This document shows positions 47,201 through 60,250 of a stretch of DNA of 64,000 bases, one piece after another (the first letter of the stretch is position 1; every line of letters begins with the position of its first letter). This DNA is from Schistosoma mansoni (lineage: Eukaryota; Platyhelminthes; Trematoda; Strigeidida; Schistosomatidae), in NCBI RefSeq assembly GCF_000237925.1, contig NW_017386089.1:186001-250000 (forward strand), written 5' to 3'. The position numbers and the translations under genes were made by a program. Under the pieces are notes generated by a model. That model made no database searches. It was not told where the DNA came from and saw only the letters and a list, made by a program, of their open reading frames with translations.

Positions 47201-49230
47201 AGACTTCCTAGGACACACTATTGATGCCCAAGGCATCCGACCTCCTAGAAGCAAAGTAACGGCCATTCTGGATTACCCAGGACCGACCACAATTAAGCAG
47301 TTGTGCACATTTAACGGTCTTGTAAGTTTCTATGGGGGGTTCATACCTAAATGCGCATCCCTCATGAGACCGTTAACCGACTAACTCCGTGGAAATGCGA
47401 AATCAATTAGTTCAGACGACACCGCGCGAAAAGCATTCTCCACAATTAAGGAAAACATCGCCAAGGCAACCTGATAGCACATCAGAACACTCAAGCACCC
47501 ATTAGTATCGCCGTAGACGCATCCCACTCAGCAATCGGAGGAGTCTTACAACAGTGGGTTAACAACTCATGGCAACCTTTAGGGTTTTTCTCGAGACGGT
47601 TGTTAGACACTAAATCGAGGTACAGCACGTTCGGTAGGGAACTCCTAGCTATGTATTGTGCTGTACGGCATTCCATTGAAGGGAGAGGATTCACACTTTT
47701 TACCGATCATAAACCTCTTACCTTCTCTATGAGCTCATCCTCAGACAAGTATTCACCTCGAGAGTCTCGACAACTGAACTACATTTCACAGTTTACTTCA
47801 GATATACAACACATTTCTGGTGCAAACAATTCAGTCGCAGACGCCTTGTCTCGTATAAGTTCCTTGAACAGTTTCCAAGGCATCGACCTTCTGAAACTCG
47901 CTCAGCTTCAAGAAGAAAACACTGATCTTCAGCTCGAATTATCCTCAACAACTCTAAAACTGCGTATTAAACAGATGGGAGCAGGTAATAAAACCTTACT
48001 ATGTGATACATCTACAGGTAGGAATCGCCCAATCGTGCCAAAAAATTGTCGACGTCTTTAATACGTTGCACAATCTTTCTCATCCAGATGTTCGTGCAGC
48101 CTTCAGGCTTATAGCAGAACGGTTTTGCTGGCCTGGTATGAATAAAGACGTGAGGGAGTGGGCACTCTACTGTGTAAGCTGCCAGAAATCTAAGGTAATC
48201 AGACACAACAATTGTCCCTTAGGCTCTTTCAAAACCCGTGATGCTCGTTTCGATCATGTTCATCTGGATTTGATAGGATTCTTACCCGATTCAAATGGAT
48301 ACTCATATCTCTTAACTTGCATGGACCGTTTCACTCGATGGCCAGAAGCAGTACCTATTAAGGACGTTACCGCTGAAACAGCTTTCGTCGAAAGATGGGT
48401 AGCAAATTTCGGCTGCCCTTCAACCATCACTACAGACCACGGACGCCAGTTCGAATCTGGATTTTTCCGTTGTCTGACCACACTATCAAGAATCACTGGC
48501 TTCCGGACGACCGCCTACCACCCACAAGCAAACGGGGTGGTAGAACGTTTTCACCGGGAACTAAAAGCTTCGCTATCAGCTGCAAACGTTTCACGGTGGA
48601 CAGACGCTCTTCCACTCGTCTTGCTAGGTATCCGCGATGCTGTGAAAGCTGACAGTGGATACACTTAACTCGTTTATGGAACAACACTCCGACTTCCAGG
48701 AGAATTCGTCGATCCTTCGTCTTCTTCATTGAACATGGATCTAAACTCCCACACGAGCAGGCTTACAAACAAAATGCGTTCAGTTAAACCTGCTTACACT
48801 CGACCACAATCAACTGATGTTTTTTGTTCAACCTGACTTACAATATAGTACACATGTGTTCGTTCGTCCAGACTCACATCGACGACCTCTCGAATCAGCA
48901 TACGAAGGACCCTTCAAAGTTCTTCGACGTGAACCTAAGAACGGCACTAACGATAGCATCAGTATCGATCGCATTAAAACAGCGCATTTAGATGGAAATC
49001 CTATCTACGTCGAGTTTCCTTCTGTACAATGGAACGAAACGGCTCCTACACTAATAATACCTCATCCGACAACCGACACGCACGTTGGTACTTCGTCAGC
49101 GTCTGAAAATAAAGTTGGGACAACGCGTTCTGGAAGAAAAGTAAGATTTTTTAGAACATTTAAACGACTATTGCACACAGGGCACAAACTTTATCTCGAA
49201 TTTCCATTGCATTATTTATTATAAAGAAAA
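44285..49230 (+). mobile_element. Ty3/gypsy LTR retroelement fossil with nested solo LTR
   Basis: Order of parts, plus strand: LTR/leader-related sequence (about 44,285-44,640, also found at 28.9 kb on the minus strand), gag (about 44,702-45,390), protease with a DTGA active site (about 45,583-45,700), reverse transcriptase with YVDD (about 46,080-47,390 around a nested LTR), RNase H (about 47,600-47,870), integrase with zinc-binding and DDE regions (about 48,050-48,700), and the pol end with TRSGRKVRF (about 49,130). It is broken in roughly five to ten places; no 3' LTR is seen. It is better kept than the 32-35 kb relative and so younger, but not young. It sits between the divergent RRP1 and carboxypeptidase genes. 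Confidence 0.85.
46182..46736 (+). mobile_element. Solo LTR fossil inserted in the gypsy element
   Basis: About 555 bases with TG...CA ends (TGTTATATC start, ATGGCA end), a TATA-like GGTATATAAAC near 46,470 and AATAAA near 46,495. Flanks CACAT and CACAA fit a 5-base target duplication with one difference. It resembles neither the host gypsy LTR nor the 18.3 kb solo LTR, so it is a third LTR family. Confidence 0.65.
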
Positions 49231-49835
49231 ACTTATTATGCTCAATTTTTATATATTTATTCCAAAACAAAATTTTTTTACTAATAAGCGTATATATATT
49301 TTTAAAAAAACATCTTTTTCAATCGCCTTTACGCTGTCGCAGGCATATTAGATCATTTACCTTTTGTTTCGCAGTAGAAATCCACATTCAGTACTGGGTG
49401 ATTTTATTTGACTTCATTTGAAGTGTGGTAATAATCCCTCTCCCATTCCGAAAGGACAAGGATACTCTGGAGTGTATCCCAAAGATAGTAAGGACATCAG
49501 TAGGTTTACTAAAATCGAAGTCTATTGAGGGATTCACTCAGTAGCTGGACGTTAAAATGCTGGACTGAGGCGCGACCTCATGATGAAGTACAGCATTTCA
49601 AACACTAACAGGTATCATCTGAGCTGCTTACCTGGTTTAGGTTCCATAAGGAACCATAGGAAAAATGAATAGAAATTAGAGATGCAACACTAACCAGAAC
49701 GGTTAGCGCATTTCTACTTGCTGCGATTAATCAAGTCTTGAACATCAATGCTGGCCACTGTGGTTCAAGCAGAAGAAGACATTGTATATTGGATAACACT
49801 ACCGGCTTATTTGGCTTTGCGCACCGTCAAGGTCA

Positions 49836-52800
49836 ATGGGCGCTACGTTGATTTTTACCGTCAACTTCTTCATGTAAGTTCATTCATTAACGATTTTGTA
49901 ATCAATAAGTGTGATATGGGCAACATTTACAGAATCATATTACCCGACTAATGTTTCCAATAAAATTTTACGTCTGGTTGAACCATTTACTGTACCCGCA
50001 GAACATAGATATTGGAATCTTCTTGAAGCTCCTCTTGGAAATAGGTACGTTATACGTAATCTGATTTGTTTGTAGTTACAATCACTATGATTCGCTTTTT
50101 GAAAAAATGCAAGAAGTCAGTAGAAGATGTCCCATGATAACCACATTGTATACCATTGGTAAATCTGTCGCTGGTAGAGAACTGTGGGTATTATCTTTCG
50201 GCAAAGTGTCAAATTATCATGTACCTGGAGTTCCAGAAGTAAAGTTCGTGGGTAATATGCATGGAAATGAAGCGATAGGGAGAGAACTTATACTACGCCT
50301 CGCATACCTTCTGTGTATGAATTACGGTTCTGATGAATTTGTCACGCTTTTGGTAAATTACACACAAATCCATCTTATGCCTTCAGCTAACCCTGATGGC
50401 TTTGAAATTTCAAGTGAAGGTAGGTTGATATGTTCCTGCACTGCGGTAAGTGTCTTTCAAAATTATGGTTGTGATGAAGACTGACGGTGATGATTATAAA
50501 CTTCGGTAATACTGATGATTAATTTTTCTTGGTACGCATAGGTGATGGTTTTTAGTCCTTAAACCTACTATGTGTCCTTCATGAGATATGGGATAGATGT
50601 GACTAATTTGCACATCCTCCAGACTTATGACCCCAAATTTGTCAGGTACTCTATTATGGCCTAATCACAATGACGATCTGACGGCACCAAAAGAGTTACC
50701 TTGGGAAAATCTCTACTTTAAGGTTATAAAAAATTGTATGGGGGGAATGATTTTTGATAAAAATCGAGTTAATCAATGAGCATACCTCTGTTAGTATTAC
50801 TGATAAGTTTTTCTTCGATCCCTTTTTAGTTCTTTTGCCTTGAACGAGAAGAACGCTTCTGATCACTTTCTGTCACTAACATGCATCATAGTGCATGTAT
50901 CTTGATCTCTTACGCCTTTGTATTCCGATGCAATTATTTTAAGCTCACAATTATAGATAAGTGAATTCCTTAACAGTTGAACGTTTCTTAACAGAAGTTA
51001 GAAATAATGTTGGCAATGATCAATGACGCTGACCCAATAAATGATCCCCAATCCTGAAGTCGCTTTTTCAACTATGATTTATTGTCGTTATGAACGAACC
51101 TAACTTTGTTTTCTGTATTTTCACTTCTGTTGCCTGTAACCCTTCACTTAAATTCACTACCACCAAATAACCTGAAAAACCGTACAAGCACTAGAAAGTT
51201 GTTTCAATTTTGTTGGAAGCGCTACGTTCACAACTAAACAGTTCGTTTTCTACCTAGGCCCTTCCTTCTTGAGTATATTATCAGATATACTGACAGTCTC
51301 TCTGCTTTGGAATTTGTGGTTGATTCAGCACACTTCAAAAAGCTTCCGTTCAAGATTTCAGAAGCTTCAATAAAATAGTTAATTTTAAGCAGTGGGATAC
51401 GTATCGCAAGTTGAATTCTACTAGATTTCATTATACTTCAATTAAATTTCAAACTACTGTGTTTCACACTATTAAAAGTCAAAGTTCCGCATAATAAAAA
51501 GTCAAATAGTTCAATTACCTGTTTAGTACTAGATAAATTCTAATGATTACATTCACCTACAGGTGACACAAGTGGCCTTATTGGACGCAACAATCTCCAT
51601 AATGTGGATCTCAATCGTAATTTCCCGGACCAGTTTGGCAAAACCAACGAAAACGTAGTACAAGTATGAACAGTATTGACTTATCTGAAACTATTATTTT
51701 CACTTTTAGGAACCAGAAACCAAATTAATAATGCAATGGTCACAGGAGCATTCGTTTGTTTTATCAGGTAATTTACATGCTGGCTCACTAGTTGCATCAT
51801 ATCCATTTGATGGTAGTGCAAACATGACTACCTATTATTCTGCATCTCCTGATGATGCAACATTCAAACACTTGGCTTCAGTGTATAGTCGTGTGAGTTG
51901 TAGTTTATTACTGATATAGTATCACCTGAATATGTTGTATAGATGCTTTACGAATGTTTAGATAATCCATACTGACTGTTCTCGAGTTTAAACCGCAATA
52001 TATATTTTATTCCGAACACCGTTTAACAAAAATGGACTGATAGTCCTCATCCATTTTGGTTGTTTATAAGCAAGTGGGATGACACGCAGTTATGTGTCAC
52101 TATAGTCTCTTCAGTCCGAATCTTTCTAGTCCGTTCAGCGGGTTCGAGTAATTTCTCATTAGCATAGTTTTAAGATAAGTTTTGTCGACCTATAAAACCT
52201 CAGTCACTGATTAGCTTAGCTAATTTCTATGTCATCTCACCTTAAGCAGAGCACTGATTGTGGAACCCGCAGTAAATCATAGATAAGACATAAAGACTGT
52301 CTACATTCCTCACAGTTGTGTATTTTATCACCGCTTGATAGAAATTTTGACTTCCGTTATAAAACCTACTCCAAAACATAATGCCATTGTTGTTTGAGTG
52401 TCTCAACGATCTGAAAAATACCACTGAATTCTAACCGTGTTTAGAGTCATTGTTGGTGATATAAATCGTTAATCACAGGGATTGTTACACGTAATTAACA
52501 GCTTGCAAACCATTTTTATATTGGCAAGCCAATTTTTCAAGTAACTGCTCCGAAGTTCGAGTTGTTCGAACCACTCAGCTTCGTCAGACTTTAATCCATT
52601 ATTAATAAATTAAATGACTGAATGACACGATAAAGCATAGTGATTTTTAAAAATTTTAATTGCCATTTATTCACGGAGAAAATAAAATTCTTACATTGCA
52701 TAATAATTGCTGATCATCAATGACTTTTAATTGAGGATATATTAGTATGTGTTGAGTTCACTTTTGTCAATCTTTCTAATTTGAAAAACAGCAGATTAGT

Positions 52801-54316
52801 TACGTCAGATATGTTACAGTATTAACTTGACTGTAAGAAATAAGTTGGTAGTTTTTTTTAGACGAATATCAGAGCGAATTCACCTGAAGAGACCTTAGAA
52901 AAAGATTACTATTTGGCGGTTTAGGTAATTTGTTTCGAGTTACGAAACTCATCTTTCACAGTTGTCTCTTTTAATTTATATTTCCCTACACCAATTATGA
53001 CCGATCATTACAAGTTGTAAGACGCTAGTTTCTGCATGATGCACGTTGCTACTATATTGTACTCATTTAGTATGTTTCATCTATTAGCCATTCATTTGTA
53101 AGCCTCGTTTTCGGGTAAATGACTATATATAATTCCTTTTTTTCTCAAAAGATGTATTCAAGAAACGACATAAAAATTTATGTTCTATATTGTGTACATT
53201 GCAGGCTCACAGGAGCATGTATCTAGGTAGACCTGAATGTGATTTTATGACTTTTCCGAATGGAATTACCAATGGAAATAACTGGTACCCACTGCAAGGT
53301 GGTATGCAAGATTGGAATTATCTAGTTACGGGATGTATGGAAATTACGCTAGAATTGGGATGTGTTAAGTATCCACGAGGATCAGAAATATCCACATATT
53401 GGGATGATAATAAATATTCCCTTATAGCGTTTCTATCTGAGGTTAGTTTCCGTATTTTGTTATAATTGTTGTGTTAATTAACAGTTAGTTTTCTGTTCAT
53501 TTCGCATATTGATTTTAGTTCATAAAGAAACATTTTTGTTTAAAACCATAGTTGATGTACTTACACGTCTCGTGAACTAAAATATCTCGATATCGGTGTC
53601 CCAAAATACATGTAATGTTTTATTAATATTTAAATAATGGTTTTCTGTGTAATTAAGTAGAGGGACAGCATGTTAGTCAGGGCGATTGGCTTTCAGCCAC
53701 TAAGTCCAAAATTTAGATCCGCTCCACCTACTTCGGTTAGGACAACCGGCTATTGTATCTAGTCCTTGCACCTAGAGCGGGGCTCATACCCAATCGCCTC
53801 GCAAATAAATCAGTTTGTATTTTAGAATGTAATTGCAAGTGTAGAATAGCTTAGTTCTTGTTTGACCAGTATTCGGTCTTCGGGTGTATATGGACAAACT
53901 TGACTGACATTGTTCTCATAAAGAGTTACTGGTGGGAAGAGAAGTTGTGATATTTCTTACCGATCACCGATGAAGAAATCCTAATGGAAATATAGATAAT
54001 AATTTTCGAGCACATACTAAGTAAAGGCAAGAAATAAGAAGGAAGTTTTCCAGATAATCTTAGTTCAATAATTTATCTTACATAACCTCTTAAGTCTGTC
54101 GAAGTAAAAAATGGTTTTCTGTAAAAATTGAATTTAGGTTCATCGAGCTTTACGTGGTTTTGTATTTGATGGATCCACGAAACTTCCTATCGGGAAAGCT
54201 TCTATATATGTGGAGGGATTAAGTCATTTAGTTAATTCCACTCCATACTATGGTGATTATTGGCGTTTGCTCCCACCTACTGGTGGTGTATATCGTGTGT
54301 GGGCTTCAAAAATAGG
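49836..54316 (+). CDS. M14 metallocarboxypeptidase (CPE/CPN/CPD group), 5' seven exons
   Basis: Exons with checked phases: 49,836-49,873; 49,910-50,044; 50,076-50,419; 51,563-51,663; 51,710-51,892; 53,205-53,441; 54,138-54,316. It continues past a GTAAGT donor, so the 3' end is not seen. About 405 residues so far. The start [20 protein letters not shown] is a good signal peptide and fixes the ATG. Catalytic domain: [13 protein letters not shown] (zinc His and Glu), [17 protein letters not shown] (substrate-binding region), [14 protein letters not shown] (third zinc ligand), [33 protein letters not shown] (catalytic Glu). This set is complete, so the enzyme should be active. A transthyretin-like domain follows ([20 protein letters not shown] to RVWASKIG). 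Known role: removal of C-terminal Lys/Arg from peptides in the secretory pathway or at the surface. Whether it is single-domain or multi-domain CPD is undecided. Introns range from 31 to 1,312 bases. Confidence 0.92.
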
Positions 54317-55189
54317 GTAAGTGGTTTTGTTTCACACCAACGTAATCTGACTACATGATAGTCATTTTTGTCTGTTTATCTAAAAAATGTGAGTTGCACC
54401 AGTTTTTCGTTCACACTAGCCCTAAAATCCTGCAGATCAAGAGCTAAGCACCTGGATTACGTTGTCACCGCTAAAATTGATTTTGGAATATCTTAGATAT
54501 AAGGTTCCATGCAATTGTTTAATGTATGACCAACGCATATTTCAAATAGAAAATTATTCAAATTGTTTGCTAGTTTCAGGAAAATTTAGTTAACCATCAT
54601 TAAAATAAATAAATTCATCAACGTAACTTCATAAAGTAAACATTAAGAACAAGATGATAATAAATTGGGACAGATTCATAGAAGTAAGACAATGAAATGT
54701 CCTATTTGAGAAGCAAAATTTAGAATGAATAACTGGATCTAACTATAAATTTTTGTGCCATTTCACTGATTTCTATTCATTTTTGCCATTTCACTTATTC
54801 CAACCAAAAAGCTCAATTCTCAGCCTAGCTGAATTCCACAACAAGCAATTTTTCAAATTCGTTTCTTATCTTCTTCCTGTCTATTGCGAATACTACCAAC
54901 TCTACGTCAAATCAGTTAACAATCGCAAATGAAACATGTGTTAGTTGGGGATTCCCGATAGTGTTAATCAATCCAGAACCACAGCGTAATCAATTGGTGT
55001 TTGTTCTATGACTGTAATCCTATCTTAGTATGATCTTTGATTAGTTTTAATTTAAAGCAATTAGGCCTTTTGATAAATCTTGATTGTGTAATAATAATAA
55101 TAATAAGATTATCAGAACTATGTGATATATTAGTTCAATACATTTCAAACAATCTGATCACACATATACTTGTTAAGAACATTCATATA
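54317..55189. other. Carboxypeptidase intron, ordinary part
   Basis: AT-rich with a short ATA run near 55,089-55,107. If the gene continues on the plus strand, all the elements from 55.2 to 64 kb lie inside this intron. Confidence 0.5.
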
Positions 55190-58100
55190 TATAAATAAAA
55201 GGTCAATTAGACTGGAAACGGGTGGTAAGAGAAGACAAGGGTAGTAATAATAATAGTAATAATGTGAAAACAATTCATAACCTAGTCACTCTGGATGACA
55301 AGCTAACATTACCAGGGTAGATTTATGATGAGAACAAACCGTTTCTGAACACACAAAGAAAGTTTAAATTTTCCTATGGCTAAGGCTTCAATAAACCTTA
55401 GTATACACCCTTTTACACATTTATAGAACACCACAAAAGCCTAGTTAAGATCCAACTTATGGCCTGTTTCAATTATGTGTTTGGTAATAGAGGATGATGG
55501 GTGTTTATCCTCTACTCTTATTGGGTCATTTGATTCTATTTGTTTCTGCAACCATTTTGGTACATGTTCTTACGTACTTACTTACTTACACCTGTTGCTC
55601 CCAATGGAGCATAGGCCGCCCACCAGCATTCCCCAACTCACTCTGTCCTGGGCCTTCCTTTCTAGTTCTATCCATCGTTTGTTCATTATTCTCATGTCTG
55701 TCTCCATTTCTCGACTCAATGTGTTCTTTGGTCTTCCTCTTCTCCTTTGGCCTTCAGGATTCCATGTTGGGGGCTTGCCTTGTGACGCAGTTGGGTGATT
55801 TCCGCAATGTGTGTCCTGTCCACTTCCAGCACTTCTTCCTGATTTCCTCCTCCACTGGATGGAACCTGGTTTGTTCTCTCTCATAGTAGGTTGTTGCTGA
55901 TAGTGTCTGGCCATCGGATCCGAAGTATTTTGCGTAGACAACTACTAATAAACACCTGTATCTTCTGTATGATGGCGTTCGTAGTTCTTCAAGTTTCCGC
56001 CTCATACGGTAGAACTGTCTTGACATTTGAATTGGAAATTCTGACTTTGGTGTTGGTTGACAATTGTTTTGAGTTTCAGATATTCTTCAGTTGTAAATAA
56101 GCTGCTCTTGCTTTCCCGACCCTCGCCTTCACATTTGCATCAGATCCACTGTGTTCATCAATGATGCTGCCCAGACATGTAAAAGTTTTCACATTCTCCA
56201 AAGCTTCTCCGTCAAGTGTAATTCGATTGGTGCATGTTATGCTGTATCGGAGGATCTTGCCTTTCCATTTGTGTATATTGAGACCTACTTCTGCTGAGGC
56301 TGCTGCTACACTGGTTGCCTTCTCCTGCATTTGTTGTTGCGTGCGTGATAGAAGAGCCAGATCATCTGCGAAGTCTAAATCGTCCAACTGCATCCTAGCT
56401 ATCCATTGTATCCCGTGCTTCCCTCCAGATGTTGACGTCTTCATGATCCAGTCGATCAGCAGGAGAAAGAGAAAGGGTGAGAGTAAGCAACCTTGCCTAA
56501 CACCGGTCTTTACTTCGAACGGGTCAGTGAGTTGTCCTCCATCCACGGTTTTGCAGTTTACTCCATCATAGGAATTCCGTATGATATTGACTATCTTCTC
56601 AGGCAGGCATGTCGTGGTGTCGAAGAAGCCTCCATAATGTTGTCCTGTCCACACTACCAAATGCTTTCTCGTAGTCAATGAAGTTGATGTAGAGTGATGA
56701 ATCCAATTCAATTGATTGTTGCACAATGATCCGTAGGGTTGCGATTTGGTCTGTACACGATCGATCGTTACGGAATCCAGCGTTTTGGTCTGGAAGTTGG
56801 GTGTCTACAGAGTCCTTCATTCTGTTTAACAACACCCTGATGAAGATATTTCCTGGTATTGAGAGAAGAGTAATGCTCCTCTAGTTATCACACTTTCTGA
56901 GGTGGCCTTTCTTCGGTATATAGATCTGGTGTTCTTCTTTCTAGTCTGTCTGTTGGTACTTGTTCTTCATCCCAAATCATACTGAAGAGAATGTGGAGTA
57001 TCTTTGCAGTTGCTGCTACATCTGCTTACAGTGCGTCTACTGGAATGTTTTCTGGCTTTACTGCTCTGCCGCTCTTGATTTGTCTGATGGCGATGCTGAT
57101 CCCTCCAATAGTTGGTGTGCCAACATCGATTAGGGGGTCCATGGGTGCTACTTCGATGTTGGGTGGGTTCAGTGGAGCTGATCGATTCAAGAGTTCATTG
57201 AAGTGTTCTACCCACGTGTTTCGTTGTTATTCAGTGTTGTTAATTACCTTACCTTTCTTGCTTTCCACGGTTCGTTCTGGTTTACAGTAATTTCCAGTGA
57301 GTTTCTTAATTGTATCATACAATTGTCTCATGTTTTCTTCTGTTACAACGTTTTCTGCCGTCATTGCTAAATCTGTCACATAATTACGTTTGTCGGTTCT
57401 GATGCTCCTCTTCACTTGCTTGTTTGCTTCTGTGTATTCGGCTTGTGTCTTGGCTTTTTCTGCTCGTGTTCGGCTGGTATTGATAGCTGCCTTCTTGTTC
57501 CCCCGTTCTTGAATCTTATCCAGTGTATCAACAGTGATCCATTCCTTGTGTTAGTGATTTTTGTGGCCCAGAACTCCGTGACATGTTGAAGTGATTGCCT
57601 CCCTGATCCCTTTCCAGTTGTTCTCCACAGTATTTCCCTCTCCATTGAGTAGATCATTAAAGGCCTGGAACTTATTGTTGAGGGCTATCTTGAATTTGTT
57701 GAGTTTGTCAGTATCTCGAAGAAATGCCGTATTAAAGTTTTGTGATGTTGTTCTCCCCGTGTTCCAGTGCTTCTTTAATTTCAGTTTCATCTTGGCGACC
57801 AGCAAATGGTGATCTGATGCTATATCAGCTCCTCTCCTGTTTCTCACATCCTCCATCGTCCTCCTGAACTTTTTGTTGATTCAGATATGGTTGATTTGGT
57901 TCTATGTAGTATGGTCCAGTGAAGTCCATGTGGTTTTCATCAGAATGGTCAGGTCCTTTGTAGATCACGTCTCGACGATCGACTGCAGCCTATCGTAGAA
58001 TTGATCTTTCATTTCTCCATTGCAATCGTTGGTAGGCTCATAGCATTGGATGACGTTCATTGTAATGCACTCTCTCTTTGTTTTGAAGGAGGCTTTGATG

Positions 58101-60250
58101 ATTCTGGATGCATGAGATTCCAATCCTATAAGTGTATTTTGTGCTTGTTTGGACAACATCAATGCAACAACTTGTGTATGTGGAGCATTTTCTTCTTCAT
58201 GGCCGGAATATAAGTGAAGCTCTTCTGAAGTTAGTCGTTGTTGTCCAATTTGCGTCCATTGTGTTTCACTGATCCCAGGCACACACATGTTGTATTTCCT
58301 CATTTCTGCAGTAATTTGGAAGACTCTTCCGGTCTCCCACATTGTCCGAACGTTCCATGTACCTATAAAAATTGTTGCACTGGTTGTTAGAAGGAGTATC
58401 GGCCTCGTGACTTTCGAACAATCTCGGCTTTTAATCATGAGGTGTCATAATTATTCCTTCAACTCTCAAGGCAGAGTGTAAATGGTTTGAATAATTTTTT
58501 CTGGTTAGCGTTTTCTAAGCGAGTTGGTTTTCTGCGGGATCGGGTCGCTAACCCCATGCCCAAACCTCCAGCAGTAGCCCTCGGAGGGGCTACAGGTAGT
58601 GTGGTACATGTTCGCATACTCTAATTTTAAGATCATGATTGCTCTTTCCTATGTCTGTGTGACCACACATACATTCAAATTGGTACACGCAGTGGGATGT
58701 GACTCATTCGTTTTCATGTCTTTTGGGTTTTAGAAGAAGCATGAATCTCGTTCTTTCTTTGATAATGACCTTTGCTGCACAATACGTTTTGTTTATGATT
58801 GATTCAAGCCTTTGTTTCAATAAAATGCGATTTGAATCACCTCTATAAGGTAAGGTGATGTAGACAGGCTTTTTTTCCACCAAGGCTACAGTAGGTCTCA
58901 CTGTACCATAAAATTTCCATCTATTTATGAGTTCAATTGGATAACCATTCCCCATTATTGTTTTGTTTAACAACTTGACGTCATCATCAATAGTGTCGTT
59001 TGTGCAAATACGATCAAGCCTGTTAGATAGACACCTTATCAAACCCCATTTTTATTGCACAGGGCAATAACTATAATAATTAAGCTATTGCCTTGTCCAC
59101 GTTGGCTTTCGAAAAATGGATCGTTCGATTTAGCCATCTTCTCGTCTATTTAGAAGTATATCCAGGAAGAAAAGCTGGTCGTTCTTCTCCTTTTCGCATG
59201 AGAGACTGATGTGGTTTTGAATAGTGTTAAGTTTATTCAACAAATAGTTCATATCCTCCTTTCTTTCACAGACAACTAAGATATCGTTTTCGATTAAGCC
59301 TTCAACCAGATTTTCAACATGTGTCATGAACACATCTGGTAATAACGGTCCTAACGGACTAACCATAGCAACCCCATCGATCTGGCGAAAGTATTCGCCT
59401 TCAAAAGTGAACTGAACTTTGTCAGTACATAATAGTAGTAAATCTTTAAGAATTTCTAAAGGGACATGTACTTTAAGGTTGTTTAAAGATATGTAGTCAC
59501 ATAATATATCAATAGTATTTTTCAAAGGTACACTTGTGAACAAGGAATTCACGTCAAATGAACACATTGTCTTTCCCTTCATATTAATATCACCTAAATG
59601 ATCGACCAATTCAAAAGAATCCTTCACAGAATACCTACATAAGCGTTTTCGAATAGGATCCAGCAATTTTGTTAGCCATTTAGCTAAGTTACATGTAGAT
59701 GATCGGCACATTGATAAAATTGGGCGTAAAGGAATGTTTGATTTGTGAATTTTAGGTAATCCATGTAAATGAGGATACTCAGAACCCATAGGTTTAAGAA
59801 AATTAAATCCCTCTCTACCAATAATATTTATGTGTAGTGGTTTTACTAGATTTGAATTTATTCTTCCCTCTAGTTTACTAATACCTCCGAATTCGGCATC
59901 AGGCATAAACTTACTTGGAAAAATTGTAGGTAAGGGAAGCCGGAAAATTGGATCCGTAACTTTGGGAGAAGGATTGGCTTTGGGGGCTGAGTCAGACAGG
60001 CCGAGATCAGATACGTGTCGGTCCAGTTGGCAGCTGGTTTCTTTGCTGCTTTGTTTGCTTCGGTGAGCGTTGTGGTGAGGTTACAGGACTCTGACCCGGG
60101 TCGATCGTGGGCGGTTTCAGCTGTTAGTGCTGTGCAGCTAGCAACGCGCGAGGACATGTTCCACGTTGCGTTAAGCGGCTGTACTTCCATAGTCTGGCGC
60201 GCGATGGCTAACTCAGAACTGGCACGGACCAGGGGAATTCGACTGTCTAA
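55190..60250 (-). mobile_element. Penelope-like element, copy 1, split by an RTE LINE
   Basis: Minus strand, N- to C-terminal: a leader region (about 60,190-59,907), reverse transcriptase (59,906-59,130) with LPKIHKSNIPLRPILSMC, FDVNSLFTSVPL and DGVAMVSPLGPLLPDVFM, then a connector (59,042-58,704), then the GIY-YIG start VYQFECMCGHTDIGKSNHDL (about 58,690-58,615). After the RTE insert come EHVPKWLQKQIESNDPIRVE (about 55,560-55,500) and FIEALAIGKFKLSLCVQK (about 55,400-55,330). Domain order (RT then GIY-YIG) is that of Penelope elements. The catalytic Asp pair is not seen in its usual YVDD form, and frames shift between domains, so it is dead. Its 5' edge is not defined. Confidence 0.85.
55570..58601 (-). 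mobile_element. RTE-type LINE (SR2/SjR2-like), nearly full length, 3.03 kb
   Basis: Minus strand: a 5' leader (58,601-58,440), apurinic-type endonuclease from about 58,380 (TIFIGTWNVRTMWETGRV, ISETQWTQIGQQRL, YSGHEEENAPHT), linker, reverse transcriptase (QPDQNAGFRNDRSC-like, VRQGCLLSPFLFLLLIDWIM, LDDLDFADDLALLSRTQQQM), C-terminal [19 protein letters not shown], and a GTAAGTAAGTACGTAAG tail. It is flanked by a perfect 12-base duplication TGGTACATGTTC (55,558-55,569 and 58,602-58,613). About eight or more stops and frameshifts divide the single ORF, so it is dead. The complete 5' end makes it the best family reference for the short copies at 0.1, 2.6 and 20.9 kb. Confidence 0.9.

Noticed and set aside
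49748-49951. Open frame over the carboxypeptidase first exon in another frame
   Set aside because: Its donor phase does not fit the next exon. The ATG at 49,836 in the other frame gives a signal peptide and correct phase.
53670-53820. Possible SINE in the carboxypeptidase intron
   Set aside because: The block is more GC-rich than its flanks, but has no clear boxes, tail or second copy in the window.
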